64,000 nt of DNA from Pyrrhoderma lamaoense (GCA_002794735.1 NBAZ01000003.1:2046001-2110000), one strand, 5' to 3'. Shown: positions 22,566-36,200, counted from the stretch's first letter. A program made the numbers and translations. The notes: generated from the sequence alone by a model not told the origin.

Positions 22566-25500
22566 TTACACCCGATGAGATCCTCCAGCACCAGTAGCGG
22601 CACCAACAGCGGTAGCAGAAGAGGGCGCAGGTATAATGCTCAACCTAGATGCCTTCCTCTCAACTCTCTTAAGGAACGGACTTGGCAAGTTCTCTTCATT
22701 ATTCCTATCGTACTTCGGAGCCGGTTGCGCAAGAACTTTTATATTACTTCCACTGCCTTCACCAGAGGAAGCAGTTGTTGTGGCCGTGGCTGCAGTAGCA
22801 GCCGAGGTAACAGTACGCGTAGAAGAATCAGAGCCCGAAGACGAAGACTGGTCCGTACTCTTTGCTCCTATCCCAGTCCCGGCCCTAAAACAGGGACGAT
22901 TTTGATGTTGGCATCCCTGCTCTCAGTCCAGTAAGTACCGATGGCCGTCTAACACGAGTCATACCAGGCACCGCAGTCTGACTCGCAGCTTTCTTGTGCC
23001 CAACAAGCCCTAAGCCCGCAATACTAGGCCTTGAGCCAACGATCTTCGTTTTTACCTTTGCCACCCTAGATTCAGGCTTCGTTCGGACTGTCACCGTAGC
23101 AGTGGTCGCTATCTGAGCCTCAGGTTCGTTCTCCTTCTCGTCTTTCGCACATAAAGCTTCTTTTCGCTCTTTCGTCTTCTCCTTCAACCTCGCACGTTCT
23201 TCTTTCTCCTTCTCCCTTTCCCTTTCCTTTTCTCGCTCTCTTTCCTTTTCTTCTCTCTCTCTTTCCCGCTCTCTTTCCCTCTCCCGCTCCTTCTCCTTCT
23301 CTCGCTCCTTCTCTCTATCAAGTGTCCTTGCCCTTGCCATTACCCGTTTCGTAGGTGACTGTAACTCAGGCAGTTCCTTTGAGTTTATAGCTGTAGCTCG
23401 ACAAGCCACATAAGCAGGTGCAAGCTTAATATTCGTGATCGTATCGTCCAATCCACCCTCCGTGTCATCCCCATCATCATCGCTATCACCAAACCCATCT
23501 TCGTCCGTCTCAGGCTCGGAGAAATCAAAAATCTTTCTAAAGTTTAGCTGCACGTTCGGCGATTGCTCAATAATTTCCGTAAGTGCCGCAGTGGCAGGAC
23601 GTGTCTGAGTCCTGCCTAGCATTGAAGCCCCTGCCAGTCCACCCCGCCGCCACCACCACCACCACCTCGGCCAAACGGTGCAGGAGTTTTCAGAGCTTCG
23701 CCTGTGGTAGTCATCACAACACCTTTCATTGCTGATCCAAAGATCTCAGGGAAAGTAGGCAAGAGAGACTCAAAGTCATCCCTTCGAGCTACGGGAGTCT
23801 GAAGAATGTTCGATCTGTTTGCTCTGAGCGTAGACGTCAGCGTAGACGAGAACTTCTTCGTAGTCTTCTCAAGCTCTTCAGATTCTTTCTCACTCAAACG
23901 AGCGAACGGATTAGGAGTCATAGTGTTCTGAACTTCTTCAAGCGGGCTCTTTTCTATTCGTGCTTCTATCGATAATAAAATAAGATAAACGTGATTAGGT
24001 TGATGTATATTTTTATAATCGGGGTAAAAATAATTTTTTGACTTGAAATAGACTCACGTTTATGTGGGAGACCACACTCAATCTCATCAATTTCCCGTAT
24101 AAAGTCCGCCCTTGCTAATTCTAGATCCTCGGCTTCCTGCTCCAACTCCTTTTGCCGTTTTTGTACCCAATCCACCGCACTGTGCAACTCATTCTGCAGT
24201 TGCTCACACTGCTTAGCCCATGATTCATTAATCTCGTTCTCTCTCGCCCGAACCGCTTCCAAAATCTCATCTTCTCTTCGCCTCATTGCAATCCGGACTT
24301 CTTCCTCTCGCTGCATTACAGCTAACCGCAGCTCTGTTTCCCGGGAAGCAACAGCTTCTCTTACCCGGCGTTCAGCCTGACTTACGAGGTTGGTAAGCCG
24401 TACAATCTCTGCATCCTTTTGCTGAACAACGGTTGCAATGGCCGCTTCGCGTTGTGAGAGATTAATACTGAGAGAGTGCAACTCGCGCTCTTTTATGGAA
24501 AGGTTGGTCTTGTGCATCTTTAGTTGTGATAACCTAAATATTGCATACAAACAAAATTAGTTAGAGCAAAAATCAAAATATATTAAAAGTATCTTCTTCA
24601 CATACATCCTTTCAGTATCCGCAACTTTTCGAGCGAAATCAATCCGCTCATGTTTTAGCAATTGTTGCGCAGAAGGCCTCATGGCAGGCTGTTGAGATCC
24701 AATTACACAAATAGTTGATATCATATAATCAAAATTTTTGAAAGTGATTGTGATCAAAACAACGTACGTTAAGGTTCATCATGGCCCGGATAGTATGAGC
24801 CAATGTAGATGAGTAACCTTTTGGCAAGGGAGGAATTCGCCCATTCCGGATGAGCATCGAAAGCTCGCTATGTGACTGAGCTTCATGAAACGGAGGTTTC
24901 AAAGCACATAATTCATATATCAAACACCCTAGTGACCAGATATCACTCTTTGAATCATATGATTTTTCTTGCATCAGTTCGGGAGACATGTAATAAGGAG
25001 TCCCAACATATGTATTTGCAAACGACGTTTGGCTGAGTGCTTTCGATAAACCAAAGTCTCCCAATTTTACGGTATTCCCATTACTGACGAACACTATCCA
25101 ACGATAAGAATGGTTAGTTGAGAGGAAAAAACCCAAGTAGTTCAAGTGAATATTTCTCCTCTATAAAATCAGACTAACCATTTTCGGGTTTGATGTCCCT
25201 ATGTAAGATTTGAGGCCGCTTCGTCTCGTTATCTCCTAGGTCTGCAGTCTTTCCATTTGAGCTGTTAGGAGAATGGCAGTAGTTGAGTGCCAGAAGTAGT
25301 TGATAGAAATATTGCCAGATGGTATCTTCGGGAATAGTTCTTCCAGATCGTGAGCTCTGCTTAATGATCGAAGACAAATCTCCTCCATCACAAAATTCCA
25401 TGACAATATGGAGCAGACCCTCGCCTCTATCTACATGCTATATGAAGCGAGTCGTCGTGAGTCTCCAAGAAAGAAGAGTAATAATTGATGGATGGACGTT

Positions 25501-26098
25501 TCAAATACATACTCTATCAATATATCGCACAATGTGGTCATGATGTAAGTCTTTCAGGATATTACTAAAAGTCGAGGAGGAAAAATAGCATAAGCACATT
25601 ATGTGTTAGCGATAGATTCTATGAATGCATAGATTGCTTAAAAAGACAGACAAGAGAACTCACACTTCAGCAACAATTTGCTTCCGATCCCTATCAGTCA
25701 TGCGCTCGAAGTCAATCTCTTTACGAGCAAATATCTATACCGAGATGGGTCAATATTAGCATCGTCGTCAGCACATCATCAAAACAAAGACGAGGTAAAG
25801 AAGAGCGAGAGCTCAAAGCGAGAAAAGAGCGGAAGTAGTAAGTTGAGAACATAAGAATCCCAACAAAAGGTGTGTCAAACATTCGTTCAACAAAGTAAGA
25901 GCAGACCACAAAGGATGCCCAGGAAGCCAAACCCAACTCCACAATAAACACAACGATAACAGAGTTGATGAAGAGGAAGAAGCATAAACAAGTCCCATAC
26001 CTCCCATCTGATATCCTTCGAACTTTCCGTATAAGTCCAAACGAGCCTTTGCCAATGACATCGAGTGGCTCGTACAAATCCATCGGATTTCCCGACAT
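22566..26098 (-). CDS. KIN3: NIMA-family (KIN3/Nek2-like) protein kinase
   Basis: Eight or more exons encode a mitotic Ser/Thr kinase. Exon 1 (26001-26098) starts MSGNPMDLYEPLDVIGKGSFG, containing the glycine loop. Next come ARKEIDF (the ATP-binding Lys), a helix-C segment DRDRKQIVAEV, hinge VMEFCDGGDLSS, catalytic loop HRDIKPEN, the DFGLSK metal site, activation loop NTYVGTPYYMSPE and MRPSAQQLL. After the kinase domain comes a long coiled coil (24060-24541) with heptad-like Glu/Arg repeats, typical of NIMA. The tail includes an 8-Gly run, an extreme Glu/Arg/Lys segment (about 23160-23320) and the motif ENLPSPFLKR near the end. The frame breaks by one base in a C4 run (about 23642-23645) and by one extra base in an A4 run (22887-22890). 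The exon 1 to exon 2 phase also does not match unless one base is missing near 25738. By family it promotes mitotic entry and spindle or septum functions. Confidence 0.9.
23160..23325 (-). repeat. Glu/Arg/Lys low-complexity segment in kinase tail
   Basis: On the plus strand this reads as a nearly pure pyrimidine tract of CTC/TTC/CTT triplets. On the coding strand it gives alternating ER, EK and KER units over about 50 residues, predicting a very long single charged helix. It lies inside the NIMA kinase gene, beyond the coiled coil. Confidence 0.8.
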
Positions 26099-29000
26099 GT
26101 CTATCTATCAACGGGATAGCGCGAATAAAAACAGGATAGTAGTTTCAGTAGTAGTGGTAGGCAGTTTATTATATTCAGTGTTCCGCCCGTGTCTCGTTGG
26201 TAAGGGAAGTGAAGGTGAAGCGCGGGTGAGGTGAGAGGCGGGTTGAGAACCCCAAAAAGTAAACTTCGAGCACAAGTCAAAGTCACTGTGTTCAAAAGTC
26301 GTCGAGAGTCGCGAAGAGAGAAAGATGAATGGAGGTTGAGTTGTGTGTTATCTACTCTCCGCACTGCTTTTTCTTCTTGTGTATAGAAAAAAAAAGCACA
26401 CAAGTTGATTTCCAACTCCCACTTGACTTAGTTAATTATAATAATGGGATTTCAAATTTGGTTGTCGCAAAAAGAGATTCTCCTAGTTTCTTATAGAGAA
26501 GAAGAGAACGCTCAGAAGACCTTCCTGCAGCCAGAAAATATAAAGCCCCTGCCCTCCTCGTTCGGTTACGTCCTTTGTCGTTCGTCGACTTTGTCTGTGG
26601 TCCTTCGAAGGGGAGAGAAGCGATGCGATTTCGGGCTGGCCCCTCCTTGAACGGTCACGTGATCGAAGGCGTGTCGGGACTGAATTTTTTGATGGGATTA
26701 TGAGAAACGCGTTCTCCTTTGCTTACATCCATGATTACGATAGCTGTTTTGCTGATTAGATCATCCCAACCCTATATTTAGCTTCCATTAACATTGTTGC
26801 CTTTAGTACGAAATCTTTTTTTGATGCATTATTTTTATTCTCCATTTAGGTTTGCTCCCTCTCCCTACCCCTTCATCGTCTTCTCATCTTCTTAACTTTG
26901 CATAAACTATTTATTCACACAGAGAATGTGTGGTCTTAGAAGCTCTCTCTTCCTTCACTATACCTTACTCTTTCTTATTGTCTCAGTCGAAGGGTACATA
27001 AATATCCTTAATTCCGACTCTAAGCATTTATGAAACCGAATTCATGCGAATCCTTAACATTCATTACAACTAATTTAGAGCTTTTATGCATTCTAGTTAT
27101 CAGTCTAAATGGTATGTATCACTGAACCGGGATTCGCTCGGAGATACCGGGTACGGTTTTAATGATCCTGACTTGACTTAGATGTCCCTTTTCTTTTTTT
27201 TTTCTTCGCATGGGACGTACAAGCTCGTACACGGTGTTTCAGACGGACCATAGAGTGCCCACGGATCCGCAAAACATCGAAACATTAATCCACGGAGCTT
27301 GTATAATTAAGTGTGCTTACTTTGGCCTTAGGGGGGTTGGATATACACAGACACATGATTCACATATACGAATATAACTATTAAATTAACTAATACTAAA
27401 TTCACTTCCTTACGATTATGAATCCACTCATCGTGACCAAAAAAACCTCATCTCCCCTTAATACAATCAAAACAATCTAAAGCAAACCCCCAAAAGTCTT
27501 CAACTTGACTTAATAACATGTTCAATACAAACTTTTTTCTTTACCCAGTTGGTCGGTCTACATACATACGGGACTCCCCCATCCAAGTAATCAAGTGTTA
27601 AGATAATAAAGTAATCGAAATATACAAACCCAGGGGTCAATCGCAAGTTTTATCAGACGTCACCTCAAAAGTCCCGTCCCCCCTCCTCCCAAGTAAGTCT
27701 TAAGTCCTTAAGGTCAACTCACGTAAATAGCCGGATGTATCGCACCCAAAAGATCCATAACAACTTACTGTATCATAAACATCATCACCATCGACATTAT
27801 CATAATCACTATCACTAACATATTCAATGTATTCCATACCCTGTATTCCGTATTCTATATTCTTATTCCTAATCCTAATCCTATCCTGTTTAATCCCAAT
27901 CTCAATCACAACCACAAATTAATAAGAACACGTCTTAATTCTCGTAACATACTGTTAAAAGTATGAAAAAAAACATCATGATCATCATTACTAGTCGTTG
28001 GCGTTGGCGTTGGTTGTTAATTACTAGTACCAATTCCGTAGGGTCTCACTACCCAAGTACCGTATATCATATATCGTATAATACGGTACATTGTATATCG
28101 TATGCTGTATATCATATAGTACGTCCAAAGACCCTCTCCCAAATCTCCGTTCTCCATCCTCCATCCTCCATCCTCCATTATACGTTCCACGTTCCACGTT
28201 CCCAACAATAAAGAGAGAAAAGAAAAAACAATCCGTTCATTATGAACGCGGTACCAGATTCACCGTACATATCTTTAATCTTATCATCCACTATCTACCA
28301 TCTACTACGTACACACGAACGAACCTCAAGTCCAAGTCCAAGTCCACATATCAGTCCATATATCAGTCTCAGCCCCAGTCTAAACAGACGCCGACATCTA
28401 CGTTCATACATTGATACGACCAATTTCCTTTTTCTCTTCTTCTCCTTCCCTTTCTCTCACTTTCACTCTCTTCCTGTCTTTAAAAAAAACCACAAACTTA
28501 AAACGGGACACACACAAACATCCGCAAAGCGATTTTTTCTTTTCTTTTTCAAAAAAAAAAGAGAGAGAGAGAGAGAGCAGTATATTTCTTCTTCCCCTTC
28601 TTCTTCTTCTTCATCCTCTCCTTGGTAAACAGGACATAACAGTAAGAGTTAAAAAAAAAGAAACTTAGTACGTTACTATGTATAAGAACAGAAAACCAAA
28701 AAAAAAAGAAAAAGAATGAAAAAGAAAACTTTTTGTACGTCGTGTGTACGGCAGATGTCAGATGTCAGATATCAGGGTAAGAAGAAGAAAAAGAGTAAGA
28801 AGGAAGAAAAAAATAAAGAAAGAGAAAAAAACGGATAAGGAGAAAGGAAAGAAGACAAGGTAAGACTTAAGAAACAAACGAGACATACGAAAGTATATAA
28901 GAAAGTATATAAGAAAAGAAAAGAAAGAGAAATATGTACACGAAACACAAAACACAAAACATGAAACATGGAACATAAGTAAAAGAAAAAAAATTGGGGC

Positions 29001-30066
29001 GTGGGATGGGGGAGTGGGGATGGAGAGTGGCAAGTGGCAAGTGGCAAGTATTGGGGGAGGGGGAGAGAAGGCGGGGGTAAGAAGACGTTTGCATCGTAAA
29101 CCTGCAAAGCATATGCATCGTAGTACCAAAACAGTAGACAGTGAGTTAACCCATTTTTAACTCCCCAAAAAAGATGTTGTGTGTGTGCGTGGGGAGATAG
29201 TCGGTCGGCATTAGAGAGGTCGGGATCGGAGGTCATGGGGAAGAATGAGATAGAAAGGATGAAGGGAGGAGGGACGGGGTACTACCAACCACTAACTACC
29301 AACTACCAAAAATAGTCTAGATAGTCTAGATAGTCCAGATAGCCTAGTTAGATAGTCAGAAAGCCGTGTGACAGTGGGGCAGTGGACAGTGGGGTTATCA
29401 TATCGGAGATAAAGTGTTACGTCTAGTAATAGCGATAGCGATAAAGAATCGAAACAAGACGAGGATGAGGACATAGATTGTAAGTAGGTAGGGTGAGTAG
29501 GGTTGGTGGGGGACGGGGGTTAGGTAAAAGATGATTATAGTAAGATGCCACAAAAAAAGGGGGAGGATCAAATCAAAAACAGTTAAGAAAAGCCAGATGG
29601 TGTAAACAGAAAGATGCAGTTTAGGTAAGAGAAGAAAAAAGATAATGCGTCGATAGATACAAAAGAGATGAGAGGGGGAAGGGGCCAAGATTAAAGTTTG
29701 GATGAGATGAGATGTCAAGGGTAAATTTGAATAGAGAGGTGTAGGACGAATGTCGAGAGCGAGAGGAGGAGGGGGGGGGGGGGGGGTATTGAAGAGAGAG
29801 AGAGACTGGGAGAGCAACAATCCAAAAATAAACCGACGCGGTCAGCGTCTTTCCAATTGACAACACAACTACACACCACATCCCATCCTCCATGTTTTCC
29901 CCTCCCTTTCGAGTCCTCTCCATCCATCCTATTGCCCACACAGCACCACAGCCGTAACTGATAGGAGGAGGGTTGATTAAGAGTGTTACGAATTCGTGAC
30001 GTAACTTTCCAGTTGTCCAATTGTAAGGATATAACCAGTTAAAGGAACCAGAATGTCCCCAGAGAT
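26099..30066. other. 4 kb low-complexity gene desert
   Basis: No believable gene was found. The sequence is built of short direct duplications and mononucleotide runs: CCATCCT units at 28150-28180, AAGTCC units near 28328-28348, a GA run at 28560-28577, CAAGTGG units near 29028-29048 and a G16 tract at 29771-29786. Open frames here (for example 28772-29236, 29398-29820, 29621-30184) are Ser/Leu/Pro-biased products of pyrimidine runs. The proximal part contains the NIMA kinase promoter and the distal part the 3' flank of the poly-Q gene. Confidence 0.6.
29771..29786 (+). repeat. G16 homopolymer
   Basis: Sixteen consecutive G, preceded by AGGAGGA, in non-coding DNA. It may fold as a G-quadruplex; its length is likely to be unreliable in any assembly. 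Confidence 0.9.
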
Positions 30067-33000
30067 TTATTTGTGTGTATCCCAAAAAAATGCAAGTTTT
30101 CCCTTTAAAATCCAAACTTTCCTTCCCCTGCCCTCCCAAGAATTCCAAAGTTCCAAGAATATTCCAAGTATGAGAGTGTACCAAAAAAAAAAAATGAAAA
30201 ACTTGCTTCTTCCCCCCAATAGCAAATCATCTATCTCTATCTCTCCCTCCTCCAGATCCACTCCTCTCCCCGAATTCGAATTAACAGTCTCAGTCGGCTT
30301 CGGCACAACCCCCTCCATCCCCTTATACCCAATCTCTCTCCCAAACTCCCTCACCATCGCCCGGCCCATGAGACAGACCCAGGCGACGCCCTCGCCAGTC
30401 ACACACTGCCCAGGCCAAACAAGCTCCCCTCCATATCCTCCATATCCCCCTCCCACTCCTCCTGTTGCTGTGCCCCAAGCGTCGAATACACTATCCGCGC
30501 AAACGTGTTCGGGAATTGTTCCCTCATGATCGGTAGACTGAGCGATCGCTCAGAGGTAGCCATCTCAGCCCCGATCAGTAATTGCGTCTGTAGGAATCTC
30601 GTCGTCGTCTGGACGTAGGTGGAAGAAACGGGAATCGTAACAGGTGGTAAATGTTGTTGTTGCTGTTGTTGTTGTTGCTGCTGCTGCTGTTGTTGTTGTT
30701 GTTGTTGTTGTTGCTGTTGTTGCCAGTGTTGTGGAGGTGGTGGGTGAGAATGGCTGCCATATGGACCATGTTGATGGCTCCCTGCTCTATCATAACTATG
30801 TAGGTGGCCATGTCCTGTGAAGGAGGGTGCAGAGGCGTAAACGAGCTGCCTTCGCCTTTATCTGATCCTCCAATCGGATTTGAGCCACTGGGTCCAGCCC
30901 CTCCAGAGCCAACACCATTATTACTATTGCTACTGCTGCTGCCGCCGTTACCACTACCTGCGGCGGCGGGTGTAGAGTTTGCACTCGCAGCATCTGTATC
31001 AGGACTCGGTAATGATTTTTCTGGAGGGATATCCAACCCTCCTCTGCCTCCTCTCTGCTGACCAGCTGCACCAGAAGAGCCACCGCTCTGTTGCTGCTGC
31101 TGCTGTTGCTGTTGCTGTTGCTGCAACTGTTCTTTCTCAATCTGCAGCTGGCACTGAGTTGTCATATCTTTCAGTGCCGGCATCCACTTGAGTCTCATTA
31201 TTCTCTGGTGGTAGAATGCTTGGATCATATGTCTATGTGAGGGTTAGACCGAAACCGCGGCAGATGTTAGATTCCGAAAACGTCAGGTTCACAATTGTAA
31301 CACATGTCACCCAAGAACGAATTGGCAAAATTAGATTTAGAATCCGCCCATCATATGGATGTGTCCGAATATGGCAGGAGAGTAAGAGGGACAGACGACA
31401 AGAGACATCAGCGCGTAAACCGTTCAGCGTGTCACAAGTTCCCGAGTTTCCCGAGTTTCACGTTTGTGAGTTCCGTCATCATCATACAAACAGCACCACA
31501 CCCAAATGCACGGGCACACCGCAATCCGCAAGAGTCATTTTCCCACCCATATTTCAGTTACCAGAACAGTCCCCCGTTGTCGTCGTCATCATCATCCATC
31601 ATCATATACCCAGCCACCCATTAATGCGCGCACGCGCGACAGTTGCGGCAAGGCAGTAGTAAAGTCAGGTAGTCGTGTGTTTGAGGAGCAACGGAGAGAG
31701 AGAGAGAGAGACGACAAATAATTATGTAGGAGAAATGCAGTGCATATATGCGCATTCCAAAAGCAGTTTTGTTCAAAGTGTTGTAATGATTAACCATGAA
31801 ACACAAATGAACAAAAATAACAGGAAAGAGAAGGAAAGAGAGAGAACACCGTTAGCAACCAGTACTCAAAAAAGTAAGATACACTTAGCAGATGAGGGGT
31901 TGTGCTTACATTAAGCCAATAAACGCTTTTTCTTTGATGTTATTCCTTTCTCCGACATGGTCTCTCCATCTACTTTTACACCATTGTAAATAATCTGCCA
32001 CACTCTCCCAAAATTGCAAGGCACCCTTCCCCTGTTGTTCCTTACACCACGCAGCATATACAAAACACAACAAGGCTTCCAAAACCTCAAGGAGCGCCAT
32101 CAAGCCACCCTGGGTATGATAGGGACTTCCCTTTGGCGGAGGGTCCTTTAATGCGCGATGGCGTACGTGGTTTGCTGGATATGTACTGAGATAACGTGCC
32201 TCGCCAGAATATTTGAATGCGCGGGCGTGGGCAAAGTAAGTATCGTGCATGACTTTGAAATCGATGCTATCAAAGCCGCGTCGTGGTCGCCGCACGGGCT
32301 CATAAACGGGTAGAGAACGTGCTAGATGGGAAGGCACGGCAGCCGCTGACGCAGAAGTGGAGACCACTTGTGCGTTTGGGTGAACTGTGGAAGCATGCGC
32401 ACTCGAAGAAGCCATGCCGGAATTAGTCGTATTCGTAGTCGCATTCGATGAAGTAGAGGCTGTGTTATGTACGGTGGTTGATGCAGGTGGTATTGTTAGT
32501 GCTGTTGGTAGTGATTGTGTTCCATGATGAGGATCCGCAGTCAATGTTGAGGGATGAGAAGTGGTATCGTCTGTGGTAGCATTATTGCTCTCGTTTTTTG
32601 ATGAGGGAGGATGAGAAGAAGTAAAAGAAGAAGAAGGAGAATTGTTTTGCGGGCCAGAGCCGGGGGTCGCGGATCCTGATGAAACGTAGGTAGTCGGATG
32701 AGAATGTTGCGTTTGGGCCTTTGAAGCGGTTTGTTTTAGACGCTTTGAGGAGGAGGTTGGAGAGTTGAATGAATAAGAAGGAGACCGGTTTTCGTTATCG
32801 TCATCCAATTTGCGTTTTGAGGAGCTTGGAGCATTCAAAGAAGGCGAAGGACTGCGGGAAGCGGGAGGAGACGGAGGAAGGTTATGGACGATTGGAGACG
32901 GAAGAGCAGCGAGAACCTTTTTTGTTAACGAGATATGTGAGAACAGAGTCATTTTGGAGAGATTGAAAGAAAATTGAGGAAAGAGAAGGGCGTGTGGTGG

Positions 33001-33259
33001 TGGATGAGGAAGAAGCGCGTGTTAGAAAGGGAGGTCATATGAAAGACTAAAGGGAAGGCAAAGAGAGAAGGGACATACGCGGAATGTCTCGTCGACCACA
33101 TTATGTTTGCGGGCTGGTTGGTGTTGCTTTGACCTAGTAAGCGATGATAAATTAGCTCGAGAAAGGGAAGAGAGAGGAGAATGGGTGGTTATACTTGTTG
33201 AATCGGCTGTGGATCTTTGTAGTTGTCGCGGACGCTGTAGTGGCGGAGAACGCGCTCAT
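30067..33259 (-). CDS. Poly-Gln protein with conserved helical core, unknown function
   Basis: Start and splicing are deduced from phase: exon 1 33195-33259 (MSAFSATTASATTTKIHSR), exon 2 33079-33133 (ending NVVDETFR), exon 3 31910-32916 (starting VLAALPSPIVHNLPPSPP), exon 4 from 31232. A Ser/Thr/Asn-rich region with a basic KRKLDDD patch precedes a conserved-looking helical core: FKVMHDTYFAHARAFKYSG, LLEVLEALLCFVYAAW, QFWESVADYLQWCKSRWR and, across the splice, IGLIHMIQAFYHQRIMRL. Gln runs follow at 31091-31128 and 30653-30723. The tail has FTGHGHLHSYDRAG, TRFLQTQLLIGAEMA and, after a one-base break at 30473-30476, WPGQCVTGEGVAWVCLMG. Another one-base break lies near 30844. It looks like a nuclear regulator, but no family name is secure. 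The exact 3' end, near an A-rich run, is uncertain. Confidence 0.7.
30653..30723 (-). repeat. CAA/CAG trinucleotide repeat encoding poly-Gln
   Basis: On the minus strand the correct frame reads almost uninterrupted Gln codons, about 22 in a row, mixing CAA and CAG, preceded by a Pro/His-rich stretch. In another frame the same tract reads as poly-Asn. Confidence 0.85.
31091..31128 (-). repeat. Second CAG-rich poly-Gln tract
   Basis: Twelve Gln codons on the minus strand inside exon 4 of the same protein, following the string QIEKEQL. Confidence 0.85.
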
Positions 33260-36200
33260 TTGTGATCGCAGGAGGAGCGAGGGAGAGAAGACAGGGCTTG
33301 GATTAGATGCGAGGTGTTAAGGAAAGCAAGGGAGGATGATGAGGATGATGGCAGTAGACGGAGAAAGGACAAGAGGGACGGGGAGGTGAGCTGTGTGTGT
33401 GTGTGTGTGTTGTGTGTAAGAGTTAGGGCCAGGGACTGATCACCCCCCGTTCTCTCACACAGAGTAGTAGGAAGAAGTGAAGGAGAGGTAATACTAATAG
33501 TCAGTTGTAATATTATAATATAATAGGATTAGTATTAGTGTCATCTAATGTAATGTAGTGTAGTGATGGGCTGATGACTAATTACCGGATGAATATCTTT
33601 GCTTGTTTCATTTTTGAGCCGGGCCCATAAACGATCGGAGGGGGTCCTCGTCCTTATTAGATAATAAACGTCTCGCCCTCTCCCTTGTCCTTCTAAAACG
33701 CTGGCAGGGATCTCAGCCAACTCCTTCTTTCGTGCTCACTCAATTTATCCTATTCTCCGACTTTCTCCGCTATTTTCATGCTCTCTCCTCCTCGAACTCG
33801 TTTGCTAATCATATCCGCCGTCTCCTTCTTGCCATTTCTAATTTTGCTTCCGCGTCCACTTTGCTATTTCTATCTCTTCTGGCTCCTAGGCACATCTCAA
33901 TCTTGCCAACTCACAACTCGCCCTCCTTTCTTGTGATTATTGTTATTATTATCTATTATTTATTTAATTATCTAATTTAAATTGTCTGCATGTCCAAATT
34001 GACTCCAAATACTTGTCGCCGACTACTTTCCTTACCTGCCCTCACTCACTCTCTCGGCCCTCTATTCCTGTTTCAGTATGCGCCGCATGCTTCCACTCAC
34101 CGTAACTGAGCCTACACCTCAATAGCCTCCCTCGTTAGTCTCCCTTCTGGCACGCATTAATCTCTCCCGCTTCCTCTTCTCCTCCCTTTCTCTCTCTCTC
34201 TCTCTCTCGACTCTTTTTTGATAGCCTATCGAAAACCGCTCTCTCCGCCACTCTCCCTTCTTTTCTTCCCAACAACGGCTTAATTGATTGATAATCATTC
34301 TACTCTTTTCCTTATTGTCCTAAACTCAATTATTTCCAAATTGCATACATGCATATATACTTACAAATAAATAAGCAAATGAGTAAATAAATTAGTCATT
34401 TAAAAAGAGGGTTTGTTTAGATATATACGTAGTGATAATTTGAGAAGAGGGACAAATGATTTGCTTGAAAGAACTCACCCCACCCCACTTCCTCGGCGTT
34501 TTTGACATCATTCCTCCGTTCACCATAACCCACTGTTAAATTGAAATTCCACTCAACAACTATTCCTCCTCCCCGTCCACTGGATCTAATATCCTAATAT
34601 CCTATTACCCCAATATCCCGATATCTTATCATCAGTATATTTATCAGTATATTTATCAGTGTAAATATTATTATCAATATTGTTACTTTTGATGACGGGT
34701 AATGATACTCTCCCTCCTCAAACTCAAACTCAGAACTCAACTTCCTTCCCCCTCGGCCTTTTCTCACACTCATCCCTCATCATCATAACTCATCCCACAT
34801 CTCTCCGTAAACGCGTGCGACTCGGTCGTCGTCATCCTACATCATATATCATAACATCATAACATCATACGATCATGTAATATATAGTATACCGTACTTT
34901 GTAAACTTACATATACTAATAACGTCTGTGTCGTAATACTATGTACCTTTATATAATATATAATATACCAACCTAATACTAGTAATAGTAATACTCATAT
35001 TCATAAGCGTGATTGATAACCTGATAAGTAATCCATCTACGTCCCCATTACCATTACCATTATCATCATCATTATCATCATCATTACCACCTTATTTTAT
35101 TAGTTTTTTGTTTTGTTTTGTTTTACTGTTATAGCAGTGTATGGTATACCATCACCAATTTGTACGTGTACACTGTACACTGTACACTGTGACTGTACAA
35201 AAATCCAAAAGGACGTCTGCTAACCGAAACGGGTCCTACATCCTACAATTTGTGATACAAAATTTCCCCAACATCAACATATTATTATTTTATTATTAGT
35301 AACACGCTAACTTCCACAAAACCACAAAACCACAAACCACACAAAACATTCCAAACATTCTAAACAAAAGTCCGACATAAACACTGTCCGTTGAGGCCGA
35401 CGCCCCCCCCCCCCACACACACTCCCCACGCCCCTATGCCCCTAGCTCACCGGAACCGTGAATTAGGTAACAAACATTTGAAACAAACGAACGAACAAAC
35501 AAACAAACATTTAAAACGAACGAACGAACATACATACATATTTAATGATATTTACTAATATCAAACTTCCTTCTTCTTGCTTCAGTCTTCATGTTTCCGT
35601 CTTTCGACTTACTTACTAAGTTACTCTCTTGTTTGCTTGCTTGTTTGCTTTATTTTCGTATCACTTCTTCTAGCTACTTTGAGTCTTTTGAGTCTTTTGG
35701 GTCTTTGATCGTTAAACTTCTTTGACCGGTTGATACCTTTGATACCTTTGTTGTATAAGCCCACCCATTGATTCTAACGTCGAGGCTCTATGAAAACGAT
35801 AAACTCGACTAAAGTGAAGGCCGAAAGTCGAGTAAAAGGAAGAAAAGAAATAGAAAAAAAGAAACCATATCCTCAACACCTAAACATCCGATATACCGAT
35901 ATATGGCCCTATATATATGGTCCTATATATCTAAATTTATATCTAACTGTAATTGTACTTGGAAGACTCCTTACGCCAATCCATCAGCGTCATATTTGTT
36001 GTACTCGTCGTACACGGACAAGTTAAAGCTACGTGATACCTGAATCTCATATCCTGATTTGGCTTTGACGACGACTGGTAGACTGGTAGACTTTTGGTCT
36101 TGCTTTGGATCTTGATCTTAATCTTTCTTTCTCTCATTTTTTTATTTACTTTTTATTTTTTTTTTTTTATTTATCATTTATTATTTTTATTTTTTGTTGA

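Noticed and set aside
22542..22934. 130-codon plus-strand frame
   Set aside because: It is antisense to the real 3' end of the NIMA kinase gene, which continues there with ENLPSPFLKR.
28772..29236. Long open frames in 28.2-30.2 kb
   Set aside because: They consist of Ser/Leu/Pro/Phe runs from pyrimidine-rich repeats, overlap in several frames and show no domain or splice logic.
30575..30723. Poly-Asn reading of the CAA tract
   Set aside because: After correcting a one-base break near 30844 the same tract reads poly-Gln and continues into a better C-terminus.
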